Below are positions 8,147-20,200 of a DNA stretch of 58,961 nt, piece after piece. The stretch is taken from the NCBI GenBank assembly GCA_900544755.1, contig UQWQ01000001.1, positions 1 to 58,961 on the forward strand, in the 5' to 3' direction. A model generated the notes under the pieces. It was not told the DNA's origin, ran no database searches, and worked only from the letters and a program-made list of their open reading frames with translations. Position numbers and translations under genes: made by a program. Source of the stretch: an uncultured Collinsella sp. (GTDB lineage: Bacteria > Actinomycetota > Coriobacteriia > Coriobacteriales > Coriobacteriaceae). Position 1 is the first letter of the stretch, and each line of letters opens with the position of its first letter.

Positions 8147-8213
8147 TTGGTGCAAGGGGGTCAGGTTTGTTTGCGCTATGTTGGTGCGAAGTAACCTGAC
8201 CCCTTTGCACCAA
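8147..8213. repeat. 67-bp inverted-repeat element
   Basis: Arms of 21 bp (8147-8167 and 8193-8213) match with one mismatch. They begin TTGGTGCAAGGGGGTC and end GACCCCTTTGCACCAA, around a 25-base centre. It sits between the ATPase gene and the surface operon. It could act as a terminator or be a mobile palindrome; no T-run follows. Confidence 0.75.
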
Positions 8214-8392
8214 GGGTTTGGCTTTTAAGACATCATTAAGGCTTGCGCTGTGGAGCAAACCGCAGGTCAATGCTATTCTTTTACCTTATCGTATGGTGTT
8301 GTATTCTGCCTGAATTCTATGCCTACGAGCAACGGATTGATCGCGACCAAGCGGAAAGGACGGCACGCCCGCTAGCAGGGCAAACGCAAACG

Positions 8393-9448
8393 ATGAGTGG
8401 CATGGACCGACATAGCGAGCTCCAGCAGCACAAGACGGCGGCCGAGTACCGCCAAGCTGCCGACGAGCATGTGCGGACCCTCAAGGATTTCTGGAAGGAT
8501 TTCCTGGTGAGCGGTCTGTTTGTGCTGGCCGCCATCGTTGCCATCTTTGCATGCCTTGCCTGGTTTGCCGCGAACAATCGAGTGAGCGCCACGGGGAGTA
8601 CGATCGGGGCGAAGGGCCCACGGTTTGTGCTCTCGGGAACGCAGGGCGGCACGGCAGGTAAGTACGACGCCCAGGACAACTACGCGTCGGACAGTACAAG
8701 CCTTGCCGTGAACAATCTTTTCAACCTCAATAACATGAGTGCCGATGGCAGTCTTTCTCCGGGGTCGGCTGGTCAGCTCCAGCTCAACGTCAAGCCGCTC
8801 TGCAACGACCTGCACGATATCACGGTGGAGATGACCTGGGAGATTTCCGTCCAGACGAGTGCTGTCGGCATGGGCTCCGCTGCGGATGCATCGAAAAACG
8901 AAGAGATCATCAACTCGCTTAAAGATTTGGTGCGCGGTCATATCCTGGTTTTTCAGGGCAAAGACACCTCTGGCTTTTACTCCAATCCGCTGGTCCCCAC
9001 GACAACCACGGTGACCCAGGACGGAGCCAGCGTTACCGTCATCACGCAGAGCTTTACCATTCCGGCGTCGGACTTTTGCCCTGCGGACTCAAATAGCACG
9101 ACCAAAACCGTACCCAAAACCCTCTACTGGATTTGGCCGGAGCAGTTTAAGAGCTACGTTCGCACGGGCAACGCCGGCTACGGTGGCAACCTTTTTGCGA
9201 GCACGGACCCCGCCGCGGGATACGCAGCCCTCGTCGGCGACATCAACAATAACCACGCGCGCTATTTCCGCGCCGATAGCACGAGCGTGCCAGGTCAGGC
9301 GCCTAGCGCGGTTCCGCCTGTCGGAGCCGGCATGTCCTCTGCGGATGTGGAAACCTGCGCCAGCTACTACAACAACGCCGACGAGATTATCGGCAAGAAC
9401 GTCAAGTACATTCGCGTGCGCTTCACCGCCAAGGAGGCGGATAAATAA
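8393..9448 (+). CDS. Single-span membrane protein with external domain, first gene of the surface operon
   Basis: About 351 residues. A polar N-terminus (MSGMDRHSELQQHKTAAEY) leads to one hydrophobic segment (DFLVSGLFVLAAIVAIFACLA) and then WFAANNRVSATGSTIG and a long Thr/Ser/Asn-rich domain likely outside the cell. The motif AWFxxNxxVxATG after the membrane span resembles the N-terminal region of TasA/camelysin-type surface proteins. The ectodomain has scattered cysteines (PLCND, FCPAD, VETCASYY). The start is uncertain: the frame is open further upstream (ATGs at 8243 and 8270), but 8393 gives normal inside-out topology. The next gene starts at the base after the stop. Function unknown; a component or anchor of a surface structure is inferred. 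Confidence 0.6.
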   Translation: MSGMDRHSELQQHKTAAEYRQAADEHVRTLKDFWKDFLVSGLFVLAAIVAIFACLAWFAANNRVSATGSTIGAKGPRFVLSGTQGGTAGKYDAQDNYASDSTSLAVNNLFNLNNMSADGSLSPGSAGQLQLNVKPLCNDLHDITVEMTWEISVQTSAVGMGSAADASKNEEIINSLKDLVRGHILVFQGKDTSGFYSNPLVPTTTTVTQDGASVTVITQSFTIPASDFCPADSNSTTKTVPKTLYWIWPEQFKSYVRTGNAGYGGNLFASTDPAAGYAALVGDINNNHARYFRADSTSVPGQAPSAVPPVGAGMSSADVETCASYYNNADEIIGKNVKYIRVRFTAKEADK

Positions 9449-10264
9449 ATGGACGAGCAGCTTAATGCCCGCGAGCAGGGCGATATCAAACACAACGAAG
9501 GAGCGGCAAACCCCGGCGGCAACGGGTTCGGCTCGCACGGCGAAGCGCGTCCGGCTGGCCGCATCGAGCGCATCAAGGCTTGGGTGAGCGACCACCGTCG
9601 CGAATCCCTGGCCATCGTGGGTCTGGTGGCCGTGCTTCTCGTGTTGCTGGGATTGACGCTCGGATGGTTCGTCGATGCCAATCGCGGCTCCACCGTCGGC
9701 AAGATCAAGGAGCCGGCAGAGCTCAAGGTGCTGGGTCCCAACGCTACGGCAACAGAGCAGATCGACCTGAGCTACAACCCCGAATACGGCGATACCAAGA
9801 CTGGCAGCACGGTGACGCTCAAGCGCCCGTTTTGCGTGCAGACGGGCGGCGACGGGTTTGAGCTGCAGCTTGCGAATACGACCAACATTACGGGCCTCAC
9901 TATCGAGCTGTATAAAGCTGAGGATACGGGCCTAGGTGATGCTCCCGACGTGAGGGGCACTGCGGGCGGCAAGCCCTATAGCTGGAAAATGTATGAAACG
10001 GATCTGCTGAAGAGCTTCACGCCCATCGAAGACCCGGGTGAGGGCGCAAGCGACCCTACATTCAAGGACTATCAAAACGTCCAGCGCAACGCGCGCCCGC
10101 TCTACCGATACAAGGTGTTCAACAAAGACGAGCTCAATGTCAAGACGCTCGACGGCTCGACTGGCAACGACACGCTTAACTTCATCATCAAGCTTTCGTG
10201 GGACGAGAGCACCAAAGAGACCGACGTGATCTACCTGATCGCGCGCAACACGAGCGGTAAGTAG
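9449..10264 (+). CDS. Single-span membrane protein with external domain, second gene of the surface operon
   Basis: A 271-residue protein with the same plan as its neighbour: a polar N-terminus of about 50 residues, a membrane span (ESLAIVGLVAVLLVLLGLTL) followed by GWFVDANRGSTVG, then an ectodomain (GDGFELQLANTTNITGLTIE) with a beta-strand look. The ATG follows the previous stop directly and uses AAGGAGG located inside the end of that gene, so the two are probably translationally coupled. The WFxxxN-x-STVG motif just after the span parallels WFAANNRVSATG in the first gene, suggesting paralogy. No sorting signal is seen at the C-terminus. Function unknown. Confidence 0.8.
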   Translation: MDEQLNAREQGDIKHNEGAANPGGNGFGSHGEARPAGRIERIKAWVSDHRRESLAIVGLVAVLLVLLGLTLGWFVDANRGSTVGKIKEPAELKVLGPNATATEQIDLSYNPEYGDTKTGSTVTLKRPFCVQTGGDGFELQLANTTNITGLTIELYKAEDTGLGDAPDVRGTAGGKPYSWKMYETDLLKSFTPIEDPGEGASDPTFKDYQNVQRNARPLYRYKVFNKDELNVKTLDGSTGNDTLNFIIKLSWDESTKETDVIYLIARNTSGK

Positions 10265-10278
10265 GAGAGGGGGCGCAC

Positions 10279-11229
10279 ATGGAGAAGCAAGGGAGGCAGC
10301 AGGATGCCGAGCGCGAGCAGCTGGCAAAAAGCAAAAGCCTAGTCAAGAATAAGCTGGTTGTGGCGGCAATCGCACTTGTTTGCGCCGTGGCGCTCGTGAC
10401 GGGTGGTTACTTTACCTATTCCGCCTACACCGCCAACGGATTTCTAAAGTCCGTCGCCGCAACGGGCACCGCGCAGAGCCTGTTTGCGAGCGATTTGCTC
10501 ACGGGCTATATGAGTGCGCCTAGCAACGATGAACTCGCCCGTGCCCAGCGCTCCGTTACGGTGTATCCCAGCAACGGGCAATGCAGCTTTACCTTTAGCA
10601 TCTACAACTATTTGCTGGGCAACAGCAACTTCTGCAACGACAAAAATGTGACATACACCTTGACGGTCGAGGGGTATGGGCTCGATGGCGCCACGTGGAG
10701 CTATGCGCCCCAGCCCGGTGGCAGCGTCGCGCTTCCGGAGAATCAGCCCACCAAGCACGACTACACCGTGACGTTCCCTGAGGACAAGTTGGGACATGCC
10801 TACTTTGTGATTAGGGCGACGGTGGTTTCGGGCGATAGCCCCGGCACCGAGCTCACCTGTCTGGCGGCGAAAGTCGTGCCGTCAAAGAAGGCCGAGGTCA
10901 AGACCGCCGCGGTTGAGGGTGCGCTGGTTGACGAAACAGATGAAAATACTTTTGCTGATTATGCTGCCTGCAACTACCGCGTAACGGTCACGGGAGCACC
11001 GACAAGCGTCACGCTCAAGTGGGGGGAGCAAGTGGAGATCGACCCGTTCTTCCCGATCAACCATAGTGCGACGGTGGATACCGCAACTCGCACGGCTACG
11101 TTCACCATGGAGCCTGGCTCGATGATCGTCAACTTCTACCGAGTGGACGGCAAAACGCCCGATGACTGGAAAAAGCTGGGTATTAGCGCAACCAAAACCC
11201 CCCAAACGCGCACGACGGAGACTCAATAA
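10279..11229 (+). CDS. Single-span membrane protein with external domain, third gene of the surface operon
   Basis: A 316-residue protein. A charged N-terminus (MEKQGRQQDAEREQLAKSK) precedes a membrane segment (KLVVAAIALVCAVALVTGG) and then YFTYSAYTANGFLKSVAATG, again like the region after the signal anchor in TasA/camelysin proteins. The ectodomain has paired cysteines (NGQCSFTF and NSNFCND; ELTCLAAK and YAACNYRV), possible disulfides. It starts 15 bp after the previous stop behind GGAGAGGGGG and ends 41 bp before the giant gene, so all four genes probably share one transcript. It may be an anchor, minor subunit or assembly factor for the giant protein; this is inferred from gene order. Confidence 0.8.
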   Translation: MEKQGRQQDAEREQLAKSKSLVKNKLVVAAIALVCAVALVTGGYFTYSAYTANGFLKSVAATGTAQSLFASDLLTGYMSAPSNDELARAQRSVTVYPSNGQCSFTFSIYNYLLGNSNFCNDKNVTYTLTVEGYGLDGATWSYAPQPGGSVALPENQPTKHDYTVTFPEDKLGHAYFVIRATVVSGDSPGTELTCLAAKVVPSKKAEVKTAAVEGALVDETDENTFADYAACNYRVTVTGAPTSVTLKWGEQVEIDPFFPINHSATVDTATRTATFTMEPGSMIVNFYRVDGKTPDDWKKLGISATKTPQTRTTETQ

Positions 11230-11269
11230 CTCTGGAAACAGAGTTTTTAGGATAAGAGGTACGGAATCG

Positions 11270-14200
11270 ATGAGAACGGCAAAGCGCATACTCGCAGAGT
11301 TCATGACGGTGATCATGGTGCTCCAGGCATGCTCGCCCACGGTTGCCGCTGTGGCGGCCGGCTGGCAAAACATTTCGAGCGAGATTGCCGCCGCGTCTGC
11401 GGAGGCATCGGATGCAGCCGAGAGCGGCGAGACCAAGAGCGATGTCACGACCGGGTCTGGGTCGAGTGATACCGGCGCCGCGGGTGACGGTGCTGAGGAT
11501 GACGCTGCGAAGGACGACGCTGCAGCGGGCGATACTTCCGATAGTGCCGCGGGTTCCGATTCCGCGGGCGACCAAGCGGAAGGCGACGACTCTGCCGGGG
11601 ATACTGCCGCTGACGATGCCGAGCAAGACGCAGATGATGCAGTTTCGGAGGATGCCGCGGCCCAGGCGAATGCGACGATCAATACTCTGGACGAGCTTGT
11701 CAGGCTGCTCAAGGCTAACGGTGCGGAAAGCATCGTGTGCAAAGACGATAACAGCGGAATCAAAAGCCTCGATGTCAAGTTGTCGGCGGCGTTTACCATC
11801 CTGTCCAACGCCGACGCTTCGCTTTACTACGATGCGCAGATCAAGGTTATCATCACGGGCGATGCGAAGCTCACCGAGTCGGCAAATAACGGCATGTCTT
11901 TCCAGGGCTTTGGCAGCGATGAGCATCCGTTTGAAGGCAAAATCTATAGGTCTCTGAATGGCGTTGATAGCCCTGTTGAGCTTACGACTAACCGGACGGT
12001 TTTTAATAACCTCAAGCTAACTGACCAAAACAATACAGTCAAGATAAAGTGGGTAGGCGCAACTACCTATAGCGCGCCGATGATCGCTTCGAAGGTCAGC
12101 GGTGGGGGCAAGACGCTCAACGCTGTGGTCAACATCGCGAATCCCGTAGGCACCGACGGGACGGATACGACTTCCGCTCTGACGGCGCCCCTTTTGGGTG
12201 AGGCGATGGGTGACCTTACTACAGAGGTCACCTATGGCCCTGCCGGTTCTCTCGAGAAGCTCAACGTAAATGCAGCGGGAAACATCGGGCTTTTAGCGAA
12301 TACAGTCAAGAGCGGAACCTTTACGGTGGGGTCTGTTAAGTTTCCCGATAGCCTTGCCGCGGGCGGTGTCGTCAAGACGAGCTCCGGTAATGCCGGTCTG
12401 CTCGTAGGCACGGTCGAGGATGGCGCGACTCTGAACGTCGGCACCCTTAATGTTCCCGCTGCTACCGTTCAGTCTGCAAGCGGTTCCGCCGGTGGTGTCG
12501 TAGGTCTCGTCGGTTCGAACACAGGCGCCACAGTCAACGTCACGGAGGCTCTCGACCTGCACATGCTCACCGTCAAGGGCACCACCGCCAGCGGCGGCTT
12601 CATCGGTAAGGCGACTAGACTCACGCTTGGCTCGGACAGCGAGAAGTTCACCTGTCCCGCCAACGTCGGCGATGCGAACAGCAAAAGTTCCGGCGGCTTC
12701 ATCGGCGACGTTAGTTTTGCCGGCCCGGTCGAGTTTACCGACAACGACCAAATCGATACGGGCGAGGGCGTGAATCTTGGCCAAAGTGGGGACACGGGCG
12801 CGGGTGGCGTGTTCGGTCTCCTGGACACAACGAACGGCGATGTCGCAATATCAGGTGGCTCGTATACTAGCAAACTGGTGACGGGCTCCAGCTCCATCTA
12901 TGGCGGTCTGGTCGGTAGAATTCAGGATGTGACCAACACAGAGAAGTCGAACAACACCCTTCATATAAAGACGGATGCCGCGGGCAACCGCTGTTCGGTT
13001 GATACTACATGCAGCGTCGCGCCGCGACTGGCAGGAGGCCTGGTCGGCTGGGTGGCAAAGAGCAACAATACTGGAGGCGTTGTAATCGTTGACGGCGCGG
13101 ACGTCACGTGCCATTCTCCAAAAGCCAATGGAAAGAACTGCGGGTTTGGCGGTGTTGTTGGCGCCTTGGATAGCGGCTATAGCGTGGGCGGGCGTTCGCG
13201 TTTTGGAATTCTGGACTGCGGGGACGTTCGCGTTGAAACTGATAAAAACGAATCAATCGCATGTGGTGCCGGAATTGTGGGTTCGGCATGGAACGGCGGC
13301 TTGCGCTTGCGTGGGACTACCGATTTATCCGATTGCAAGCTCGAGGCCAACGGTAATACCAGCCAAATTCTTAGATCCTTGGATGGATGCGCCCCATTGG
13401 TGTTTGCTCTAGGTTCAGGCTCGGATGCTGAGGCAACGAACGATAATTATTGGCTTTACAAACGTCCTGCTGCGGCGAGGATCGATGACCTGACCTATAA
13501 CCAGGTTATCCGCCTGACCGGAGAGGAGGGCAAGCTCAGCAAGGATCTTATTAAACTTGATGAAAGCACCTTTTATCAGCCGTTGTGCAATCTGAGTGGT
13601 GCTCCAGATGCTGGCAGCAGTGCTGGCTACTCTTGGGGTAAACAGCTACGGTCCCAAAATGGTGACGGGAAGTCGGGTACATACCTCATTAATGATGCGG
13701 ATACATTCGCATGCATTGCCATGACGGTCCAAACGAACGGCTACTTTGGCGGTGTATTCGGCATCGGCACGGCTAATATTACGAGCTGGTATGGTAATAG
13801 TGGGAATGCTATCTCAATTACTTCCGACATTGACCTGCGAGGTACAGGCCTTGAAGGTCTTGCATGTGATGGGTCCGGGCAAGTTAATGCCTTCGTAGGG
13901 GCTGTCGAGGGCAACCATCATACCGTTACCTTGGCGATTGGCGAACCTTACGGTACGCGCAACGGCAATGCGCTTGGCGCAAACGATTCGACTGAAGGCA
14001 ACGGCAAGATTTACCGTCACAGCCGTCTGGGCCTCTTTGCCGCTATCGGCGGCTCGACGGCGAATAACCAGATCGCGACGGTGAATAACCTCACCGTCGA
14101 TGGTTCCATTAAGTTTGATAACGGCTTAGGCGTCGACGCTGGCTCGCTTGCGGCAACTATCACTGGCAAGGCAACGCTCAGCGGCGTTACGTGCAAGCCG

Positions 14201-17200
14201 AAAATCACCTGCGATGATACGTTCGGCAACGATGTCAACATTGGCGGCATTGCTGGTAGCGTGAGGGGTGGTGGAACCGTTACTTTCGACAGCAGCAACA
14301 TAAGTGGCAGCACGAAGGCGCAAGCGACCGTCAAAACGGGCGCTACCCTCAACGGCAACACGCGCATTGGCGGCGCTATCGGTTATGTGGCGGACGTTGT
14401 CGCTATCGTCAACGTGACGAGTCTCGAGGTCGGTGACGCGACCGCGAGCGAAAATGCGATTACCGCGGGCGACAGCGCGAGCAATAAGAAATCCCAGATT
14501 GGCGGCCTTATCGGCTGCATCACTCAGGGCACCGCGGCGAATGCGACCAACGTCAACATCACGGGTCTTTCGTTCGACTCGTTCAGCATGACCGTTGGTA
14601 AGAACCGCGACGCGAAGAACGGCGCTGGTGGTCTTTTGGGCTATAGCTGGGGCAATACTGTTGTCACCATCGGGGATAGCAGCAAAAACACCAGCGACAG
14701 TACGTATGCTCTCAAGACGAACAACGCTTCCATAACAGCAAACAGCTCAGGTGAACTCGGCGGGCTCGTATATGCAGCCAGCGGTCACTGGGTTATCAAC
14801 AACTACGCCATCGATCTTTCTGGTGCAACCATCAATGCCGAGAGCGCTACAACGCTTGGTCTGCTCGTTGGCCGCGGCAGTAAGGTGGCTTCTGGAGTAT
14901 ATGGCTCCGAGTCCTATACGGGTTTGTACCTGGAAGATAGGGCTTATTGGGGAACTGCATACAAAGTTTCCGGTATTACGGTCAATGCATCTGAGAAATT
15001 ATCGGAATTCGACGAGTGGGTGGGCAATGGCAAAAAGCCAGGCAGCAAACTCATGGATGGCGAATGGAACACCGTGGTCTCACTGCATACCTATACCGAC
15101 AAGTTGGATATGAGCGGTAACGCGGAGAACGACAACAGTTATAAGAACCGTTCGAACTTTGGCGCAAGTCATAATACAAACGGGAGTATTCGGTATTACT
15201 ACAACCTTGACCGTGCGTATAGCGCCCTCAGCGCCAACGGCAAAGACTATATAGCGCAGAAATCTGTCCAGCTCACTGCTCCGGAAGAGCTTCTTTTGTG
15301 GTCCGCATGCCGTTATGCGCCCGCCGAGGTGCAGAAATACATTGCTCCTGGAATGACTGGAGTTAACGTTGGTCTGAATAGCATTACGGTCTATATCAAC
15401 GGCGGTACAAGTTCAGAACAAAAAACTATCGATTTAAGAGGTTATAGCTACTATCCTGCACAGCCTGGCGGAAACGTATTTGTTCAAGATGTAAATATCA
15501 AATTTTGCCACTCTGATATCAAGTCAGAGTATGCTAACAATAAATCCAACTCGGCCGGCACGCAGCATGAAAACATGCACTGCGGACTTTTGCGTACGAT
15601 TAATGCGAACCTCACGGTAGGCAATGTCACACTGGGCGGCACTATCGGAATTGCGGTTAGCGACGGTGATACAAGTAAGGCAGGGCCTGGCGGCACCGTG
15701 TCAGGTGCTCTGGTGTGCCGCTATATTTACGGGTCTTCGACTTCGGTTAAGCAGGTCTCTATCAATAATCTTACGCTTGATGGTTTGACCGTCGATGGCG
15801 TGACCGATACAACTGGCTATGCTCCTCTGCTTATCAACGAGATGCAGACGTACGTGAATTTGAGCGCAACGAATATCTCAGCCAAGGGGTATGAGGGCGA
15901 CACCAAGGCAGCTACGTCGCTGTTCGGTAGGCTTGGTGTGGGCAGTACGGCCGACCAGGTGACGGCAACATTCAGCGCGATCAGCCTCCCCAGTGCAACT
16001 GATAACGCGATGTTCACCCGCGCAAGCTTGCTTGAGAGCTTTGGCTACGGCGAGGGGAAGACCGGCTCGGCGGTGTATACCTTTATGATGGATGACCAGA
16101 CAAACGATAAGGTCACATTCGGTAGCGAGATCGACTCGAAGGGCGAATACTCCGGTAAGCAGCTCTGGTACTACGACGAGAGCACCTATGGGACCCCCGC
16201 TGGCCTCGTCACCGTTGACAACAAAGAGGCAAATGCGGATACTCCGCAATTCGGTGGTTATCTCCCGTATGTGAAAAAGGGCAATGTCAACGAAAACAAA
16301 GTCCAATACCACGAAATCAAAGTTAACCAGCGTGTGCCCAAGCTTACGACGGGCTGCGGTACCTATGGCGATCCCTATTCCATAACTAAAGCATCAGAGC
16401 TCAACACGGTTGCTGAGTATATCAACACGCAAAATGCAATCGACGGTTGGGAAGTAACGATTGCCGCCAATCAGGAAGAGCTATGTCAGCGTCGTTCGTC
16501 CAGTGAGAATACTGAAAACGAAGTGACGTACATCTACAAACAGGCGAACAAAACATGGGAGAGGAAGACAGGGGAAGGTACCACTGACCCCAATAACGCG
16601 CTTGACGATGCGACGATGCACAGCTATCTCCAAAGCGCCTACTACAGTATCGAGCCGGTTGATAGCGAGGGAAATGGTAGCGATACACTTGTGCTCGATA
16701 CCACCGCTTTCCAGGGTTTGGGCAATCAGAGCAACCCGTTCAGGGGGGTTGTTGTTGGCAATCTGAGAGACGGCGGTTTAGCGACCATCAAGATTAACAA
16801 GCCCGAAGGCGCAAGCGCGCTTTCCGGATTGATCCCGTATAGCTACGGCAGCGTTGTGAGCAACCTGAATATTGAATACTCGGGCATGCCGGTCTCAATT
16901 GCATATAAGAGTAAAGATGCATCTGGTGTGCCGGGCGCGTTCTTTGGCGGCGTGATCGGTTGCATCATGGGCGGTGACAATATCATCGATGGCGTGTCGG
17001 TGAATGCGGATGCTGGCTTTAGCGTTGCTGGGGCGGCAGGCGATAATGGCGGCGGCGCGCACCTTGTGCCCGTTGGCGGCTACGTTGGTGCTGTTGCGGG
17101 TGGCGGCGTCATCTTCCGCAACTCTTCGCGCGGCGACGGTGCCCTTAACCCCTGGCATAGCGCCGGTACTTCTCTCTATGACAACCCGTATGTTGGCCGC

Positions 17201-20200
17201 GTAATCGACGGCTATGCGTTCAGCGAGCTTGCCGATGGTAAGAGTCTCGACAACACTGATCGTAACTACAAGGTGAACAATCTGGATACTTCGAAGACGG
17301 GGTGCATCAAGACGGATGCGACGCAGGGCCGCTATAGGGGAGACGACGCCAATAGCTCTGCGATAACCACAACCGTCAATGACTCGCAGGGACTGCTCGT
17401 ACTCTCGGCCATCATCAGCAGCGGTGCGGCCGGCGGTTCGGCGAATACGAATACCACGAACGATGCGTATGGAACGTATGCGGGCTCGCGTGCCTACATG
17501 GGCGGCAACAACGCAAAGGGAGTGTACCAATTCGGCAACAAGCAATACGGCAAAGTTCGCAACGCGAGCTATACACATGTTGGAAGGCCGGCGAGTGCCG
17601 CTGACGACTTTGCTAATGCGAAAAACGATGACATGAAAAGTCCCGGTATTCAGTTAGAGGGTAACGCGCTCGACTACACAAGCGATGGTTCGGACGTTAA
17701 CTCCCCCTACCTGGTAAAGAAATACGCAACGTGGCAGACGGGTAACATCTGCGCCGCGCAGGTATCGGGAATGGATTTGCAGTTCAAAGCGGGTGAAACC
17801 TATGACATGACTACTTATGGCACGGGTTACACGGGTCTTTCGGGCCGCTACTACTCAAACGCATGCGCATCCGGTAAGGGCGCCGACCGCGATCGCATCG
17901 TGCCGCTTGTTGCGTGCATCAACGGTAACGGTGCAACAATTAAGGTCGGTAGCAAAGAGGCCAGCAAGGTATATGGGGTCACGGAGTACGCCGACGATAA
18001 TTACAAACTCACCGGAGTGGGCGCTCTCTTTGGCACCGTAACGTACACCTCGACCAACGTGAGGGGGAGCATCGGCACTCCGGGAACGGACGGCGCTGCT
18101 GCTGTGGGCAACGGCGGCTATACCGTCCAGAACCTAAAGTTCGATGACTGCAATATTTCTCTTACGTATATCAATGCAGCCGGCGCCCCCAGTGGTGCGG
18201 GCGATGAGCAAGTTGGCGTCGGTCTGCTTGCGGGCACTACGGCGAACGCGAGCTCGCTGGCGGATTACGGCAAATATGCAGGAATTACCATGGATAACTG
18301 CAGGGTGAATGGCCCCAATAACGTTGGCGGATTGCTCGGCGCATCCGGCTATGGTAGCCGCAGGACTGACAAAGATGCAACTTTGCTGGTGAATCGTAAC
18401 GATGAATCACGAGCGACAACGCGCTATTCTCCGGTCAAGCTTTACGATTGCTCTTATAGCAACATGGACATTTCTGGCGTGCAAAACGTCGGTGGCTTCG
18501 TCGGCAAGCTGAACAAAAATTCCGCTGGTGGCGTTTGGACAAAAACGAACATGTCTATTGCCAAGAATTCCACGATTGTGTCAACTGCTTCTAACGCAAG
18601 GACCGGCGGTGTCGTGGGTCTTGCTGGAGGTGGTTTCCTGGTGAACACCGATGATGCTGGAACGCCTTCGCAGGGTGCCGAAAAGGCGGAGATCAGCAAT
18701 GTCACGCTTCAGCCGGCAGCATCGAGCGCGACCGAGGGGACCGGCGGCCTTATCGGAAGGTCCGAAAATGGAATCGTGTCTGTCTACAATCTGTGCATCC
18801 AAGGCGACGTGCAGAGTAAAACGGTATTTGGTGTTAGAGGATCGAATAATCTTAAGTACGTTGCTGGTGCAGTCGGCGAAGCGGCTTCGGGCGGTGCATT
18901 TAAGTTCGATAGCTGTGTAATAAAAGACATCCATCTTGGTGCTCGTGAGTGCTCTGCCGGTTTAATCGGTGATCTGAAAGGTGGGTGTGCCCTCGAGGTC
19001 AAGAATTCAACTATCACTGGACTGGTCGTCGATGGTTCGTATTCTGGTGGTGTTGTTGGCTCGATCGGTAACACGGCGAACTCTGTCACGCTTTTGAATT
19101 CGACCATTGGCGAGAATAACTTTACCGGTAGCAAGAACGCTGCATGGAACTCATCGCTGGGAAGTTGTTCTGGTGGCGTGTCTGGCGATGGCCGTGGCTC
19201 ATTTAGGCTCGTAAACGTGCTCATGGATCGCAATATCTTTGGGGCGCAAACTAGCCAGGGATATTTGTTCGGAAATAGTTCATCCGCTGACCTCGTCAAC
19301 GTTTTTGTCGCAGGAATTGCCATTAGACCAAACAGTGCGAGCGAATCGCTCAAGCTGATGCGCAATTCTTCCGGTGCCGACGACCTTAAAAAGGTGAACA
19401 GAAAGTCATACATCGCATTTGCTGCCTATGAAGACAAGCTTTCCGATGCCAAGGGCGCGACACTGTATGGCAACGATGCTGCGAACGGCAATGTGACGCC
19501 GGCCGTTTCGCCCTACGTCACGACGAGTCCGACGAGCGGCCTTGCTGTGCGCGCTTCCGATGCTGACACGGCCGGCCGTTATCTGTTCGGCGACGGCATG
19601 AACGTTGGCCTTGCCACGGCCATCCAGAATCCGTCGAGCCCCGGCGTTGCCAACCGTTACACCTACACCAACATCGGCGGCATCAATGACGATGGCGCCG
19701 ATCAAAATACGTCGAGCTATAACGCCAAATCCGTGGCAAGCATGTTCAATGCGAATAACGATGCAAGCGACAGCAAGGTTGCAACGGATTTCCCCGTTTT
19801 GGTGATCTCTGGCAACGACAACACGACGGTCAAGAGCTATCTAAACATCGTCACGAACGGCGGCTTCTCCGATGCCTGCAGATTGAATAACGAGAATGGC
19901 ACCAATCCGCACGTGACGGCCAAAGCAGAGGTTTTCCAACTCAAGGACGGTGTGTTCGTTAAAGACGGTGACGCGTCGAACAATCCCACGCTTCGCGTAG
20001 TGAACAATGGCAAGAACAATATGTCGTTTAGCCCAAGCTCCGATTGGGACAACGGCAAAGGTCGCTTTACGCTCCTGACCGTTACCTTTACCGAGGCGGG
20101 TCAGAGCTACAACGTTCAGGTGCCGATCATCGTTAAGCGCAAGCTCGAGATCGATTTCACTGCAACGTATGATTACGGCACTCAATTTAAAGAAAAAGAC

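Noticed and set aside
8243..8392. Upstream extension of the first surface-operon protein including a second hydrophobic segment.
   Set aside because: The extra starts lack good ribosome-binding sites and the extension would give an unusual topology compared with the two paralogues.
11270..11400. Lipoprotein signal in the giant protein (VLQAC).
   Set aside because: Gln at -2 is atypical of a lipobox and the following VAAVAAG fits signal peptidase I cleavage as well.
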